From positions 31,450-95,449 of the forward strand of contig CALJUX010000014.1 of NCBI GenBank assembly GCA_937978655.1: a DNA stretch of 64,000 nucleotides. Direction: 5' to 3'. This DNA is from an uncultured Chromatiaceae bacterium. Lineage in GTDB: Bacteria; Pseudomonadota; Gammaproteobacteria; Enterobacterales; Alteromonadaceae. The translations under genes were made by a program, and so were the position numbers. The notes beneath the pieces were generated by a model. That model did no database searches and was not told where the DNA came from. It saw nothing but the letters and a program-made list of their open reading frames with translations. Below, piece by piece: positions 44,602 to 52,929 of the stretch. The stretch's first letter is position 1. The number at the start of each line of letters is the position of its first letter.

Positions 44602-44688
44602 GCCCGGGTGGTGAAATCGGTAGACACAAGGGATTTAAAATCCCTCGCTCGAAAGGGCGTGCCGGTTCAAGTCCGGCCCCGGGCACCA
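44602..44688 (+). tRNA. tRNA-Leu (anticodon UAA)
   Basis: An 87-nt type II tRNA whose acceptor arms are GCCCGGG and CCCGGGC, followed by A and an encoded CCA. The D arm has GGTGAAATCGGTAGACA, the anticodon stem-loop GGGATTTAAAATCCC gives UAA, there is a long variable arm, and the T arm carries GGTTCAAGTCC. It closely resembles enterobacterial tRNA-Leu(UAA). It is divergent from the leucine operon. Confidence 0.97.
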
Positions 44689-44790
44689 CTTCTCTGTATT
44701 CTTGCCAATATCACCAGCCCTGTTTCAACAATAAGAAACTTTAATCAACATCCCAATGCCGTGTGATATGGTCACTGTTCTGTATTCACC

Positions 44791-46713
44791 CTACAGCGCC
44801 GGTTGTATCGTCAGCAGTTCTTGTGCCGGCTGTGGCAAAGAGCCCACGGCCTGATTACGGCCCTGAGTTTTTGCGCGATACAGCGATTCATCAATCTGGT
44901 TCAATGTATTCTCCAGCGCCTGAAGATCACTGAGTGTGATCAGCGCAAAACCGGCAGATATCGTCACTGTCAGTTGCGTATGCGCTAATTGCACCGGCGT
45001 GCTGGCAACTTCGCTCAGCAAGCGTTGCACCAGTGCTGCCGCATTCGTGCTGTCGGCGGGTTTTTCAATAAAAATCAGAAACTCCTCACCGCCCCAGCGG
45101 ATGATTCTGTCGTTATCCCGCAGTCTGCCGGCCAGGCGTTTACTGACGATTTCCAGCACCTGATCACCGGCATGGTGACCATAAGTATCATTGACCTTTT
45201 TAAAGTGATCGATATCAATCAGCAGGAACAGGGCTTCGCCGCCTTGCACCAGTTTTTGTTGGATAAACTGATTAAAGTAGCGCCGGTTAAACACTTTTGT
45301 CAGTGGATCATGGGTGCTTTCGTAATCCAGTTGCTGGTTTTTGGTCGCCAGCGCCTGATTCGCCTGACGCAACCGCACATAAGCCCAGAGAATGGTCAGG
45401 GCCAGCAACAGCAGCGACGCCACAATCAGCTGAAAGCTGCGTTGCTCAAATTCCTTGCGGGCCAGTTCTGCAGTTACTTGCTGATGGGCCTGGTGCGATT
45501 CCAGTAACGCCTGTTGCTGACGAGCCACTTCGAGCTGGGCATTTTGCAGCGTGGCATCGCGCAGCCGGCGCTGTTCATTGAGTTGGTCACGTAACTGTTT
45601 GTTATGCTGACTGGCCTGATAAGCCTCGGCAAAATAACCTTTTTGCGCCAGCAAATCGGCCCATTGCTCCAGCGTGGGAACCAGATATACCAGCCATTCG
45701 TTTTGCTCAAACCATTGTTGTGCTTCAGTAAAAAGTGGTGCCGCGGCCTGATATTGATCATTGTTCAGCAACGCTATTGCCCGCAAAGTGGCGGCCTGAG
45801 CGAAGGAATAAGGGTCTTGTGTTTTATCGAGCCGTTGCAGCAGTTGTGCGGTCAGTTGCAGATTTTCAGCATGACGCCGGGTAGCCTGATAGATTGCCGA
45901 GATATTGAGTGCTGCCGTGATATAGACCTGCTCATTGTCTGGGCCTGCCTGATAAAGCAACCGCTGATAAGCAGCCAGCGCTTCGTCATAGTGTTTGGCC
46001 TGCTTCAGCACAAAAGCCTGCCGCAGTTGCAAAGTTTCGCGATTCAGCGGGTCTTTGGCCTGTGCCAAGCCTTGTCGTACTGTTGCCAGCGCCTGTTGAT
46101 ACTGGCCCAAATCACTTTGCAGCAGGGCCAGCAGGCCCAGACTTTCGCTGACCCATTCGGACAAGCCGTTTTGTTTGGCAATAGCCAGCGAGCGCTCAAT
46201 GGCTTTTAACGCTTCATCGATAAAACCGGCATCCATCGCGGCATTGGCAAAATCGAAAGACAGCCACATCTGCATCAAAGGGCCGTCGTTTGCATTCAGC
46301 CCATAATAGGCGGTGTTTTCCAGCTGCAGGATTTGATTCGAGCTGGCGTCCAGCATGGCATGATATTGCTGGCATTTGGTCAACGCTGCCGTGCCAATCC
46401 CCCTTTCTGCGCCAGCCAGATGTAATGTGCTCAATTGTTGCAACAACGCCGGTTGCGGCGTTTGCGATTGCCGCACGGCAGGCCGGCACTGATGCATCAG
46501 CAGTAACGCTTGTTCTGCCGGTTCAGCAGTGGTGCCCTCCAGCGCTTGCAAAGCAACGAGCGGCTGTTCAGGCGAAGAGTTTTGGACTATGTGCCAGATG
46601 CGCTGCTCGAATTCGCTGAATTTCAGCCCGTCGCGATCCTTGGCAATAGTCTGTGGACTGAACCCCAGAATTAAAACAACCAGTGCATATTTAACTTTGG
46701 CGGATACAACCAT
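44791..46713 (-). CDS. Periplasmic TPR-sensor diguanylate cyclase
   Basis: The protein has 640 residues: a signal or anchor segment at the start, an array of TPR repeats (about 80-390), a coiled-coil, one membrane helix (about 430, LLLLALTILWAYVRL) and a C-terminal GGDEF domain. The active-site loop is GGEEF at 541-545, with an RxxD inhibitory site (RDND) five residues before it, so it should make c-di-GMP and be product-inhibited. The periplasmic TPR part presumably binds a protein or peptide. GGAGG precedes the ATG. Confidence 0.92.
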   Translation of the reverse strand: MVVSAKVKYALVVLILGFSPQTIAKDRDGLKFSEFEQRIWHIVQNSSPEQPLVALQALEGTTAEPAEQALLLMHQCRPAVRQSQTPQPALLQQLSTLHLAGAERGIGTAALTKCQQYHAMLDASSNQILQLENTAYYGLNANDGPLMQMWLSFDFANAAMDAGFIDEALKAIERSLAIAKQNGLSEWVSESLGLLALLQSDLGQYQQALATVRQGLAQAKDPLNRETLQLRQAFVLKQAKHYDEALAAYQRLLYQAGPDNEQVYITAALNISAIYQATRRHAENLQLTAQLLQRLDKTQDPYSFAQAATLRAIALLNNDQYQAAAPLFTEAQQWFEQNEWLVYLVPTLEQWADLLAQKGYFAEAYQASQHNKQLRDQLNEQRRLRDATLQNAQLEVARQQQALLESHQAHQQVTAELARKEFEQRSFQLIVASLLLLALTILWAYVRLRQANQALATKNQQLDYESTHDPLTKVFNRRYFNQFIQQKLVQGGEALFLLIDIDHFKKVNDTYGHHAGDQVLEIVSKRLAGRLRDNDRIIRWGGEEFLIFIEKPADSTNAAALVQRLLSEVASTPVQLAHTQLTVTISAGFALITLSDLQALENTLNQIDESLYRAKTQGRNQAVGSLPQPAQELLTIQPAL

Positions 46714-46919
46714 TCAACCTCCGGTTTTGCAGGGCTGCAAACTCAAAGCCTAGGCCAGCAGCAGGTCTATCGCCAGATCAGGAACAACTGTTTGGCTGAA
46801 AAACCAACGGTTGCGCAATCTGCATAACGCCCTGAATGCGATGGTGCTAAAGGCAAATCAACATCCAGGTGCCGATTTTGCTAAACTAGCTGCAGTCGTA
46901 AGCTGCTCAGGGACTCTCT

Positions 46920-48149
46920 ATGCCTTTTTATTCCGCTGATTTTATTAAAGAAATGCCAAAGTCTGATCTGCATCTGCACCTCGATGGCAGCTTGCGGCTG
47001 GAGTCTTTGATAGAGATGGCAAAGCGCAGCAAACTGGTGCTGCCGTCCAATACTGTTGAAGGCATGAAAGCGCTGGTATTTAAAGAGCGGTACAACAACT
47101 TAGGCGAATATCTGCATGGCTTTCAGTACACCTGCGGTGTGCTGCGCGATGTAGAAAATCTGGAGCAGGCGGCTTATGAGCTGGCGCTGGATAATCAGGC
47201 CGAAGGCGTCAATTACATTGAAGTGCGGTTTGCGCCACAGTTATTAATGGACCCGGCGGCGGGTATCGATTTTGACCGGATTATGCATACCGTCAACAAC
47301 GGCCTGAAACGGGCGATGCAGCAATACAACGCCCAGACGCCAGTGCAGCAGGGGCTCAAACCGCCGTTTGCCTATGGCATTATCAATTGCGCGATGCGGA
47401 TGTTTTCCGGCAAAGGTTTTTCACCTTATTACACCAACTTATTTCAGCTGATGCGTGATTTCGAACCGATGCAGGTGATCAAACTCGCAGCGATGGAACT
47501 GGTGCGCGCCAGTGTGCGCATGCGTGATGAAGCCGGCATTCCGATCGTCGCACTGGATTTGGCCGGGCAGGAATCCGGGTTTCCGGCGCATAACTTTAAA
47601 GAAGTCTACGAATATGCCCATCAGCATTTTTTGCTGAAAACCTTACATGCCGGCGAAGCCTATGGCGCCGAATCGGTGTTTGAAGCTATCACCGAATGTT
47701 ATGCCGACCGCATTGGTCATGGTTATTCGATGTTTATTCCGGAGATGATTAAAGACCCGGCTATCACAGATAAACAGAAATATATCAAAGAGTTGGCATC
47801 CTACATTGCCGATAAACGTATCGCGGTTGAAGTCTGCCTGACCTCGAATTTACAGACCAATCCGGCGATTGCTGATATCAAACAACACAAGTTTAAAGAT
47901 ATGCTGGAAAATCGTATCGCGACTGTGATTTGTACTGACAACCGGCTGGTATCGAATACCACGGTGAGCCGTGAATATCAGCTGGCGGTGGATAATTTTG
48001 ATATTCCGCTGAAACGGCTAAAAGACATCGTTGCTTACGGCTTTAAAAAGAGCTTTTTCCCGGGCAGTTACGTCGAAAAACGTGAATACGCCAAACAATG
48101 CCTGAATTACTTCGATGTGATTTCCCGCAAGTACGGTTTTATTAATTAA
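46920..48149 (+). CDS. Adenosine deaminase family protein
   Basis: The protein has 409 residues, longer than E. coli Add (333). Zinc and catalytic motifs are SDLHLHLDGSL (His18, His20), LHAGEAYG, DRIGHGYSMF and ICTDNRLVS. In classical adenosine deaminases the last is TDDP with two Asp; here the second Asp is Asn and the Pro is missing. The first Asp, the zinc ligand, is retained. It therefore belongs to the family but may prefer a different substrate, so no symbol is given. AGGGA precedes the ATG and a terminator follows. Confidence 0.88.
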   Translation: MPFYSADFIKEMPKSDLHLHLDGSLRLESLIEMAKRSKLVLPSNTVEGMKALVFKERYNNLGEYLHGFQYTCGVLRDVENLEQAAYELALDNQAEGVNYIEVRFAPQLLMDPAAGIDFDRIMHTVNNGLKRAMQQYNAQTPVQQGLKPPFAYGIINCAMRMFSGKGFSPYYTNLFQLMRDFEPMQVIKLAAMELVRASVRMRDEAGIPIVALDLAGQESGFPAHNFKEVYEYAHQHFLLKTLHAGEAYGAESVFEAITECYADRIGHGYSMFIPEMIKDPAITDKQKYIKELASYIADKRIAVEVCLTSNLQTNPAIADIKQHKFKDMLENRIATVICTDNRLVSNTTVSREYQLAVDNFDIPLKRLKDIVAYGFKKSFFPGSYVEKREYAKQCLNYFDVISRKYGFIN

Positions 48150-48170
48150 AGGGTTTGTCCTGACCAGTAA

Positions 48171-48193
48171 AAAGCGCCTGCGGGCGCTTTTTT
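48171..48193 (+). terminator. Rho-independent terminator after the deaminase gene
   Basis: An 8-bp stem (AAAGCGCC / GGCGCTTT) with loop TGCG is followed by T. It lies 22 nt after the stop. The stretch from here to 48338 shows nothing recognisable and is AT-rich at its right side. Confidence 0.88.
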
Positions 48194-48338
48194 GCGTTTC
48201 TGCGTCTGGCGAATGTCAGGCGCAATCACGGCAAATCGTGCTGCGGCACAACTTCAGCTGAAATTCGTATGGTTTAGCATGCTGGTAAGTAATTGAATTT
48301 TAAATTATTAATTGAGTTTTTCTGTTCATCGCTAAAAC

Positions 48339-48356
48339 TGTCGCAAAAAAGATACA
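48339..48356. promoter_or_regulatory. Candidate GlrR-type enhancer site 1 (TGTC-N10-TACA)
   Basis: It matches the published E. coli GlrR consensus TGTC-N10-GACA in seven of eight defined positions. It lies about 180 bp before a sigma-54 promoter, a usual enhancer distance. Confidence 0.5.
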
Positions 48357-48403
48357 CTGTAAGTCTTTGATTTGTATATATAAAAAAATAGCCTGCTTTT
48401 TGC

Positions 48404-48421
48404 TGTCGCTATTTAGCAACA
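48404..48421. promoter_or_regulatory. Candidate GlrR-type enhancer site 2 (TGTC-N10-AACA)
   Basis: This is a second near-match to the GlrR consensus, set in a strong dyad (CTGT-c-GCT, ATTT, AGC-a-ACAG). It is 65 bp after site 1 and about 115 bp before the sigma-54 promoter. The shared TGTCGC start supports one protein binding both sites. Confidence 0.55.
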
Positions 48422-48517
48422 GATCCTCAGATCCAAAGAACGCCCTTGTGCTGATCTTGTACGGTGAAATAAAATAAAATGCATAAAAAACAACAAGATA
48501 GTATATTCATTTTAAGT

Positions 48518-48534
48518 TGGCACACCAGCTGCAT
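48518..48534 (+). promoter_or_regulatory. Sigma-54 promoter
   Basis: TGGCAC-A-CCAG-CTGCA matches the -24/-12 consensus TGGCACR-N4-TTGCW with a single mismatch. The GG (48519-48520) and GC (48531-48532) are separated by exactly 10 bp. The predicted start is near 48543. The region between this promoter and the two enhancer-like sites is AT-rich, as needed for DNA bending. Confidence 0.7.
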
Positions 48535-48547
48535 ATAGATTATCAAG

Positions 48548-48598
48548 CAGGTAAATAACGCAAGTGATACAGCGAGTTCCACTTCCGTTTTTTACCTG
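48548..48598 (+). other. Hairpin in the leader of the sigma-54-driven transcript
   Basis: CAGGTAAA (48548-48555) pairs perfectly with TTTACCTG (48591-48598), and inside it AAGTG (48562-48566) pairs with CACTT (48580-48584). The structure starts a few bases after the predicted transcript start and ends 60 nt before the small ORF. It could stabilise the leader or be a regulatory RNA element. Confidence 0.5.
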
Positions 48599-48658
48599 AA
48601 ACCCAAGGTAATCACAGTATTAAATCCGGCAGAATCCGGTGATGTAACGAGGTGCAAG

Positions 48659-48853
48659 ATGGACACATTTTTAATCGCAGCAGCAGCTTTCTTCGTGGTT
48701 AATGCTTTTGTGTTTGTAACTTATCTGCGTAAGATTGACCTGAACGGTGAAGCTGTACGTAAACTGGAAAAAGCTCAGTTCACAGATGCGTACAACCGTC
48801 AGGCGGCCAAAGTGCGTAAAGCCCGTGCAGCTGGTGTAACAGCAAACGCTTAA
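48659..48853 (+). CDS. Small membrane protein under a sigma-54 promoter
   Basis: The protein has 64 residues: one N-terminal membrane helix (LIAAAAFFVVNAFVFVTYL, residues 5-23) followed by a basic amphipathic helix (RKLEKAQFTDAYNRQAAKVRK). GAGGTG lies 5 nt before the ATG and a strong terminator lies 19 nt after the stop, so it is a self-contained gene. I recognise no family. It is immediately upstream of glrK-qseG-glrR, with GlrR-type sites and a sigma-54 promoter in front, so I infer that it is a target of that system and acts at the inner membrane. Confidence 0.75.
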   Translation: MDTFLIAAAAFFVVNAFVFVTYLRKIDLNGEAVRKLEKAQFTDAYNRQAAKVRKARAAGVTANA

Positions 48854-48871
48854 AACATTAAATTCATCAGA

Positions 48872-48898
48872 AAAACCGGCCAATGGCCGGTTTTTTTT
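48872..48898 (+). terminator. Rho-independent terminator after the 64-residue protein gene
   Basis: A 10-bp stem (AAAACCGGCC / GGCCGGTTTT) with loop AAT is followed by a T run. It separates the small gene from glrK. Confidence 0.92.
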
Positions 48899-49104
48899 CG
48901 TCGGTAAAACAGTCTGAACCCAGCAGAAAACCACAGGTTGGTGCGGGCGGCTGAGCGGAATAATGCTGCTGCAAGCCAGCGCACCGTGGCGATGTAGACA
49001 AAACTGCAGAATTGACCGTGAGTTGTCGGGCACAAATCCGCTATGATAGGCGCCAGAGTCCCAGACCGGCGCCTGTTGCGCCAGAACGACGCGGAGCCTG
49101 TGGC

Positions 49105-50523
49105 ATGCGAAGTCCAATCCAGCCGGCCTCATTGCGGCAATTTATTTTATTGAGTTTTTTCCTGGCGTTGATCCCGCTGGCCGTGCTGTTGTGGCAAAGC
49201 AACAGCGCTTTGTCCGATGTCAGCCGGTTTGCGGTGGCAGAAGCAGAGTCTTCAGTGGATAGCGTGAAACGCGCTGAGAATATGCAGAATCTGGTGATTG
49301 ACATCGAGCGGGCGGTGCGTCAGTTCGGTATTTTACGCACTGATTCATTGAGTTCACTGGCTACGACCCATTTGCAGAATTACCAGCAGATGCTGCAGCA
49401 GGTTTGTCTGGATCTGGATGCGCCGCTGTTGTGCCAGGCCCAATCGACGCAAGTCACCACCTTATTGCAGAATTTCCTGCATGCTAGCAACGAAGAACTT
49501 TCCCCCACCTTGCAGACGTTGCGTCAGCAACAACAGCAGCTGACCGAACAGATCTGGCAACGGCTGGAGCAGCGGCTGCAAACTCAGCAGAACTTTGTGG
49601 TGGATGCGCAGAATCAACTGGCCTGGCAGTCGGTGGCGCTGGTGGTGTTGACGTTGCTGCTGGTGTTATGGGCGCAGGCGCGCATTGCCTCGCCGATTAA
49701 ACAACTGGATACGATGATCCGTTCGATTGGCCAGGCCAGCCATCATTTTCCGCATGAGCAAGTCGTCGGCCCGCGCGAACTGACCGAACTTGGCGAGCAG
49801 CTGCGCTGGCTGGCGTCGCGTCTGCAACAGCTCGAAGCACTGCGGCTTATTTTGCTGCGGCACGCCTCGCACGAACTGAAAACCCCGTTATCGAGTATCC
49901 GCGAAGGCTGCGCCTTGCTCAGCGAGCAGCTGGTCGGCCCGCTGAACGCCCAGCAAATGGAAGTGGTGACGTTGTTAAATGGCAGCGCCGATCGGCTCAG
50001 TCAGCTGACCGAACAGTTACTGGATTACAACCGCCTGTTACAGCAGGCAAAACCTGAATTTGGCTGGCATGACAGCGCCCAGTTACTCGACAGCTGTTTT
50101 GCTGATCATGCCCTGTCGTTGCAGCAGCGTCAGCAGTTTATCCAGCTGGACTGTCAGCTGCCGCGGATTTATACCGATGCGATGTTATTTCGGCGTATTC
50201 TGGATAATCTGATTAATAACGCGCAGGCCTACGGTGCCGAGGGCAGTCCGGTGTGGGTGATCTTGCGGCCGCACGAAAAATTTATGTTACTGGATGTGGC
50301 GAATAATGGTACGCCGATCCCGGCAGAACTCAGGGCTAAGCTGTTTGAACCCTTTCAACGTGGCAAAGCGCCGCGGTTTGATGCGGTACAGGGCTCGGGA
50401 CTGGGGCTGTCGATAGTGTCCGATTGCGCACGTTTATTGGGGGGTATGGCTGAGATCGTCGACGTAAATTATGCTGACGTTTGTATCCGTGTCCGCCTGC
50501 CTATGGTTGAGGAACAAGTATGA
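49105..50523 (+). CDS. glrK: Sensor histidine kinase GlrK (QseE)
   Basis: The kinase has 472 residues from the ATG at 49105 (GGAG upstream); the frame opens earlier at a TTG but that part is not credible. Two membrane helices (about 9-30 and 173-190) bracket a helical periplasmic domain of about 140 residues. A HAMP segment precedes the HisKA box RHASHELKTPLSS with His256, and the ATPase domain has an N-box (NLINNAQAYG) and QGSGLGLSIVSD. It phosphorylates GlrR in response to envelope state. It overlaps the lipoprotein gene by 4 nt, in the same order as E. coli glrK-qseG-glrR. Confidence 0.92.
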   Translation: MRSPIQPASLRQFILLSFFLALIPLAVLLWQSNSALSDVSRFAVAEAESSVDSVKRAENMQNLVIDIERAVRQFGILRTDSLSSLATTHLQNYQQMLQQVCLDLDAPLLCQAQSTQVTTLLQNFLHASNEELSPTLQTLRQQQQQLTEQIWQRLEQRLQTQQNFVVDAQNQLAWQSVALVVLTLLLVLWAQARIASPIKQLDTMIRSIGQASHHFPHEQVVGPRELTELGEQLRWLASRLQQLEALRLILLRHASHELKTPLSSIREGCALLSEQLVGPLNAQQMEVVTLLNGSADRLSQLTEQLLDYNRLLQQAKPEFGWHDSAQLLDSCFADHALSLQQRQQFIQLDCQLPRIYTDAMLFRRILDNLINNAQAYGAEGSPVWVILRPHEKFMLLDVANNGTPIPAELRAKLFEPFQRGKAPRFDAVQGSGLGLSIVSDCARLLGGMAEIVDVNYADVCIRVRLPMVEEQV

Positions 50524-51098
50524 AAAAGTGGACCCTGGTTGGGGTGAGTCTGCTGCTGGCCGGTTGTCAGGGCGTGCCGGCCCCATTGCCGGTGATTTTA
50601 AAGCCAAAGCCGGCCCCGGAAAAAGTGGTGGAATTGCCCAAAGAACAGCCGGCTCCCAGCAAGCCACAACTGGCATTGTTGGACGATGCGCTGACGCTGA
50701 GCGCCTGGCAGGGGTATCGGACCGACGTGCTGCAGATGAGCGCAGCACAGCGCGACACTGCGGCAAAAGCGCTGGGTAAAACGCCGGTGGAAGAACTACA
50801 GGCACTGTTATTACGCATGCATCCGGACACCCCTTATGCCGTGCGGTTCCGTGCGCAGAATCAACTCAGTGAGCAGTTGGTCCGGTTGCCTGCCGGCCTC
50901 GCAGCGTTGCTGCGCTGGGACTATGCCTTTAACCAGAAATTGCTGGAGTCTGAATCTGCCGTCAAAGCGCTGGGCCGGCTCAATGGCCAGCAGCAGGACA
51001 ATCTGGACAAACTGCAAAAACAAAATGCGGATTTGCAGAAGAAAATCGAGGCGTTGACTCAAATCGAAGCCAAGCTGAACCAGTCAGGCGGAGGTTAA
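50520..51098 (+). CDS. qseG: QseG-like lipoprotein of the GlrK/GlrR system
   Basis: The protein has 192 residues with a lipobox (LLLAGC, Cys16), a Pro/Lys-rich linker and a helical body ending in a coiled-coil (QQDNLDKLQKQNADLQKKIE). In E. coli, QseG is an outer-membrane lipoprotein that interacts with the periplasmic part of the kinase. Sequence similarity to enterobacterial QseG is not obvious by eye; the assignment rests on position between kinase and regulator, size and lipobox. It overlaps glrK by 4 nt and precedes glrR by one base. Confidence 0.78.
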   Translation: MKKWTLVGVSLLLAGCQGVPAPLPVILKPKPAPEKVVELPKEQPAPSKPQLALLDDALTLSAWQGYRTDVLQMSAAQRDTAAKALGKTPVEELQALLLRMHPDTPYAVRFRAQNQLSEQLVRLPAGLAALLRWDYAFNQKLLESESAVKALGRLNGQQQDNLDKLQKQNADLQKKIEALTQIEAKLNQSGGG

Positions 51099-51099
51099 G

Positions 51100-52464
51100 A
51101 TGTCCGGCAGCAACACAGGAAACAATGCCCGTTTATTGTTGGTCGACGACGACCCGAGTTTACTGCGGCTGATGACGCTGCGCCTTGAGGGCGAAGGTTA
51201 TCAGGTGACTTCGGCCGATTGCGCCGAAACTGCATTGACATTGCTGGCGAAACATCCGGTTGATGTGGTGCTCAGTGACTTGCGCATGCCGGGCCTTGAC
51301 GGCATGGCATTGTTTGATGAAATTGCCAAACGCAGCCCCGGCTTGCCGGTGGTGCTGATGACGGCACATGGATCTATTCCGGAAGCGGTCGCCGCCACAC
51401 AGCGTGGTGTGTTTGGTTTTCTGACCAAGCCGCTCAATAACGTCGAACTGCGCGATATCCTGCAAAAAGCGGTGCATCAGTCGCATGTACCCAGCAAAGA
51501 CAGCTGGCGCCAGGCCATTGTCACGCGCAGTAAAACGATGGAGCAGGTGCTGGAGCAGGCGTATCGCGTGGCGCAACGTGATGTCAGTGTGCTGATCACC
51601 GGCGCCAGCGGTACCGGTAAAGAGCTGCTGGCCAATGCCATTCATCAGGCCAGTCCGCGCGCCCGCCGCAATTTTGTCGCGATTAACTGCGGCGCTTTGC
51701 CTGAGCATTTACTCGAATCAGAACTGTTTGGTCATGCCAAAGGCGCCTTTACCGGCGCTGTGACTGAACACGCCGGTTTATTTCGCGAAGCCGATGGCGG
51801 CACGTTATTTCTCGATGAGATTGGCGACATGCCATTGCCGCTGCAGGTTAAGTTATTGCGCGCGCTGCAGGAGCGGCAGATCCGGCCGGTCGGCAGTGCC
51901 AAATCCATTCCGATTGATGTGCGGCTGATTTCAGCCACCCACCGCGATTTAAAGCAGGCCATGCAGGAGCAAAGTTTCCGCGAAGATTTGTATTACCGGC
52001 TCAACGTGGTGAATTTGCAGTTACCCACACTGCGGGAGCGCGCGGAAGATATTCCGTTGCTGGCGCGCCATGTGTTGCAGCAAAGTGCCGAACGTCATGG
52101 TGTGCAGGTGAATCGTTTTTCCGAAGATGCGATGCAGGCCTTAGTCACGGCGCAGTGGCCTGGGAATGTGCGTCAGCTGGTCAACGTGGTGGAACAATGT
52201 GTGGCGCTGACCAGCAATCCGGTGGTGAGTCTGGCACTGGTCAGTCAGGCGCTGGAGCAAAACCGCAGTTTCTGGCCGACGCTGAGTGAAGCGCGCGACC
52301 AGTTTGAGCGGCAGTATCTGGTGCGGGTGCTGAAAATGGCGGAAGGCAACGTGACCCGGGCGGCAGAACTGGCTGGCCGGAATCGGACAGATTTCCATAA
52401 GTTACTGAAAAAACATGAATTAAGCGCGGCTCAGGTGTCTGAGCAAGGCGATGAACCTGAATAA
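51100..52464 (+). CDS. glrR: Sigma-54-dependent response regulator GlrR (QseF)
   Basis: The protein has 454 residues: a receiver with phosphoacceptor Asp60 (VVLSDLRMPG), a sigma-54 AAA+ domain with Walker A GASGTGKE (168-175) and the sigma-54-contacting loop GAFTGA (215-220), and a Fis-type helix-turn-helix at the end (GNVTRAAELAGRNRTDFHKLL). All parts are intact. It should activate sigma-54 promoters with TGTC-N10-GACA-like enhancer sites; a candidate lies 2.6 kb upstream. GGAGG precedes the ATG at 5 nt. Confidence 0.95.
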   Translation: MSGSNTGNNARLLLVDDDPSLLRLMTLRLEGEGYQVTSADCAETALTLLAKHPVDVVLSDLRMPGLDGMALFDEIAKRSPGLPVVLMTAHGSIPEAVAATQRGVFGFLTKPLNNVELRDILQKAVHQSHVPSKDSWRQAIVTRSKTMEQVLEQAYRVAQRDVSVLITGASGTGKELLANAIHQASPRARRNFVAINCGALPEHLLESELFGHAKGAFTGAVTEHAGLFREADGGTLFLDEIGDMPLPLQVKLLRALQERQIRPVGSAKSIPIDVRLISATHRDLKQAMQEQSFREDLYYRLNVVNLQLPTLRERAEDIPLLARHVLQQSAERHGVQVNRFSEDAMQALVTAQWPGNVRQLVNVVEQCVALTSNPVVSLALVSQALEQNRSFWPTLSEARDQFERQYLVRVLKMAEGNVTRAAELAGRNRTDFHKLLKKHELSAAQVSEQGDEPE

Positions 52465-52484
52465 CAGGCCATAATGAGTGAGTT

Positions 52485-52802
52485 ATGCACGACAATTTTG
52501 ATACTGAACCTGAAGTTTTAAAAGCAAAAATTACCGGCGAAACCGCCCGTATTCACTGGCATGAACTGCAAAAATTCTATGCCGCCGGCGCTGTGATTGA
52601 AGTGGCTGCCGGCCTGGATTTGGTGGCTGTGGCCTACGCTTTTGCTATTGATGACAAAAACCAGGTGGCGGGCTGGCTGCAAGAGGGGCAGTTGCAGCGC
52701 GTGGAAGATACACGCGCCAGTCACTGGCATCAGCACAATGCCCAATTATGGGCCGTGGTGGTGTCGCCCTGGGTGTTAGTGCAGGACCCACATATTCACT
52801 AA
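52485..52802 (+). CDS. DUF2288 family protein
   Basis: The product has 105 residues with the family pattern LKAKITGETARIHWHELQKFYAAG and a WVLVQDPHIH-type end. It is cytoplasmic with no known function. It follows glrR by 20 nt on the same strand and may be cotranscribed. In E. coli this place after glrR is taken by glnB, which is absent here. Confidence 0.82.
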   Translation: MHDNFDTEPEVLKAKITGETARIHWHELQKFYAAGAVIEVAAGLDLVAVAYAFAIDDKNQVAGWLQEGQLQRVEDTRASHWHQHNAQLWAVVVSPWVLVQDPHIH

Positions 52803-52929
52803 AGCCCGGGCTGGTCCGCCCGGCGCGTCTTTGCGGGTGTCAGCTTTTCTGACAACCCGCTGTCAGTCCGTCTGTACTTCAGACTACACTAAAGTATGAG
52901 CAGTATCCGCGCAACAAGAGGCGCCCGCA

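Noticed and set aside
44475..44744. An 89-codon ORF running through tRNA-Leu
   Set aside because: It overlaps the whole tRNA gene and its promoter on the same strand, so it is not credible as a protein gene.
48194..48542. A true GlmY or GlmZ sRNA gene in the region before glrK
   Set aside because: The synteny is right, but no GlmY-like hairpins or terminator are visible here, and the sigma-54 promoter leads into an ORF with its own terminator.
49012..49104. N-terminal extension of GlrK by 31 codons from a TTG
   Set aside because: The extension is Arg/Pro-rich, would precede the membrane helix awkwardly, and the ATG at 49105 has a proper ribosome site.
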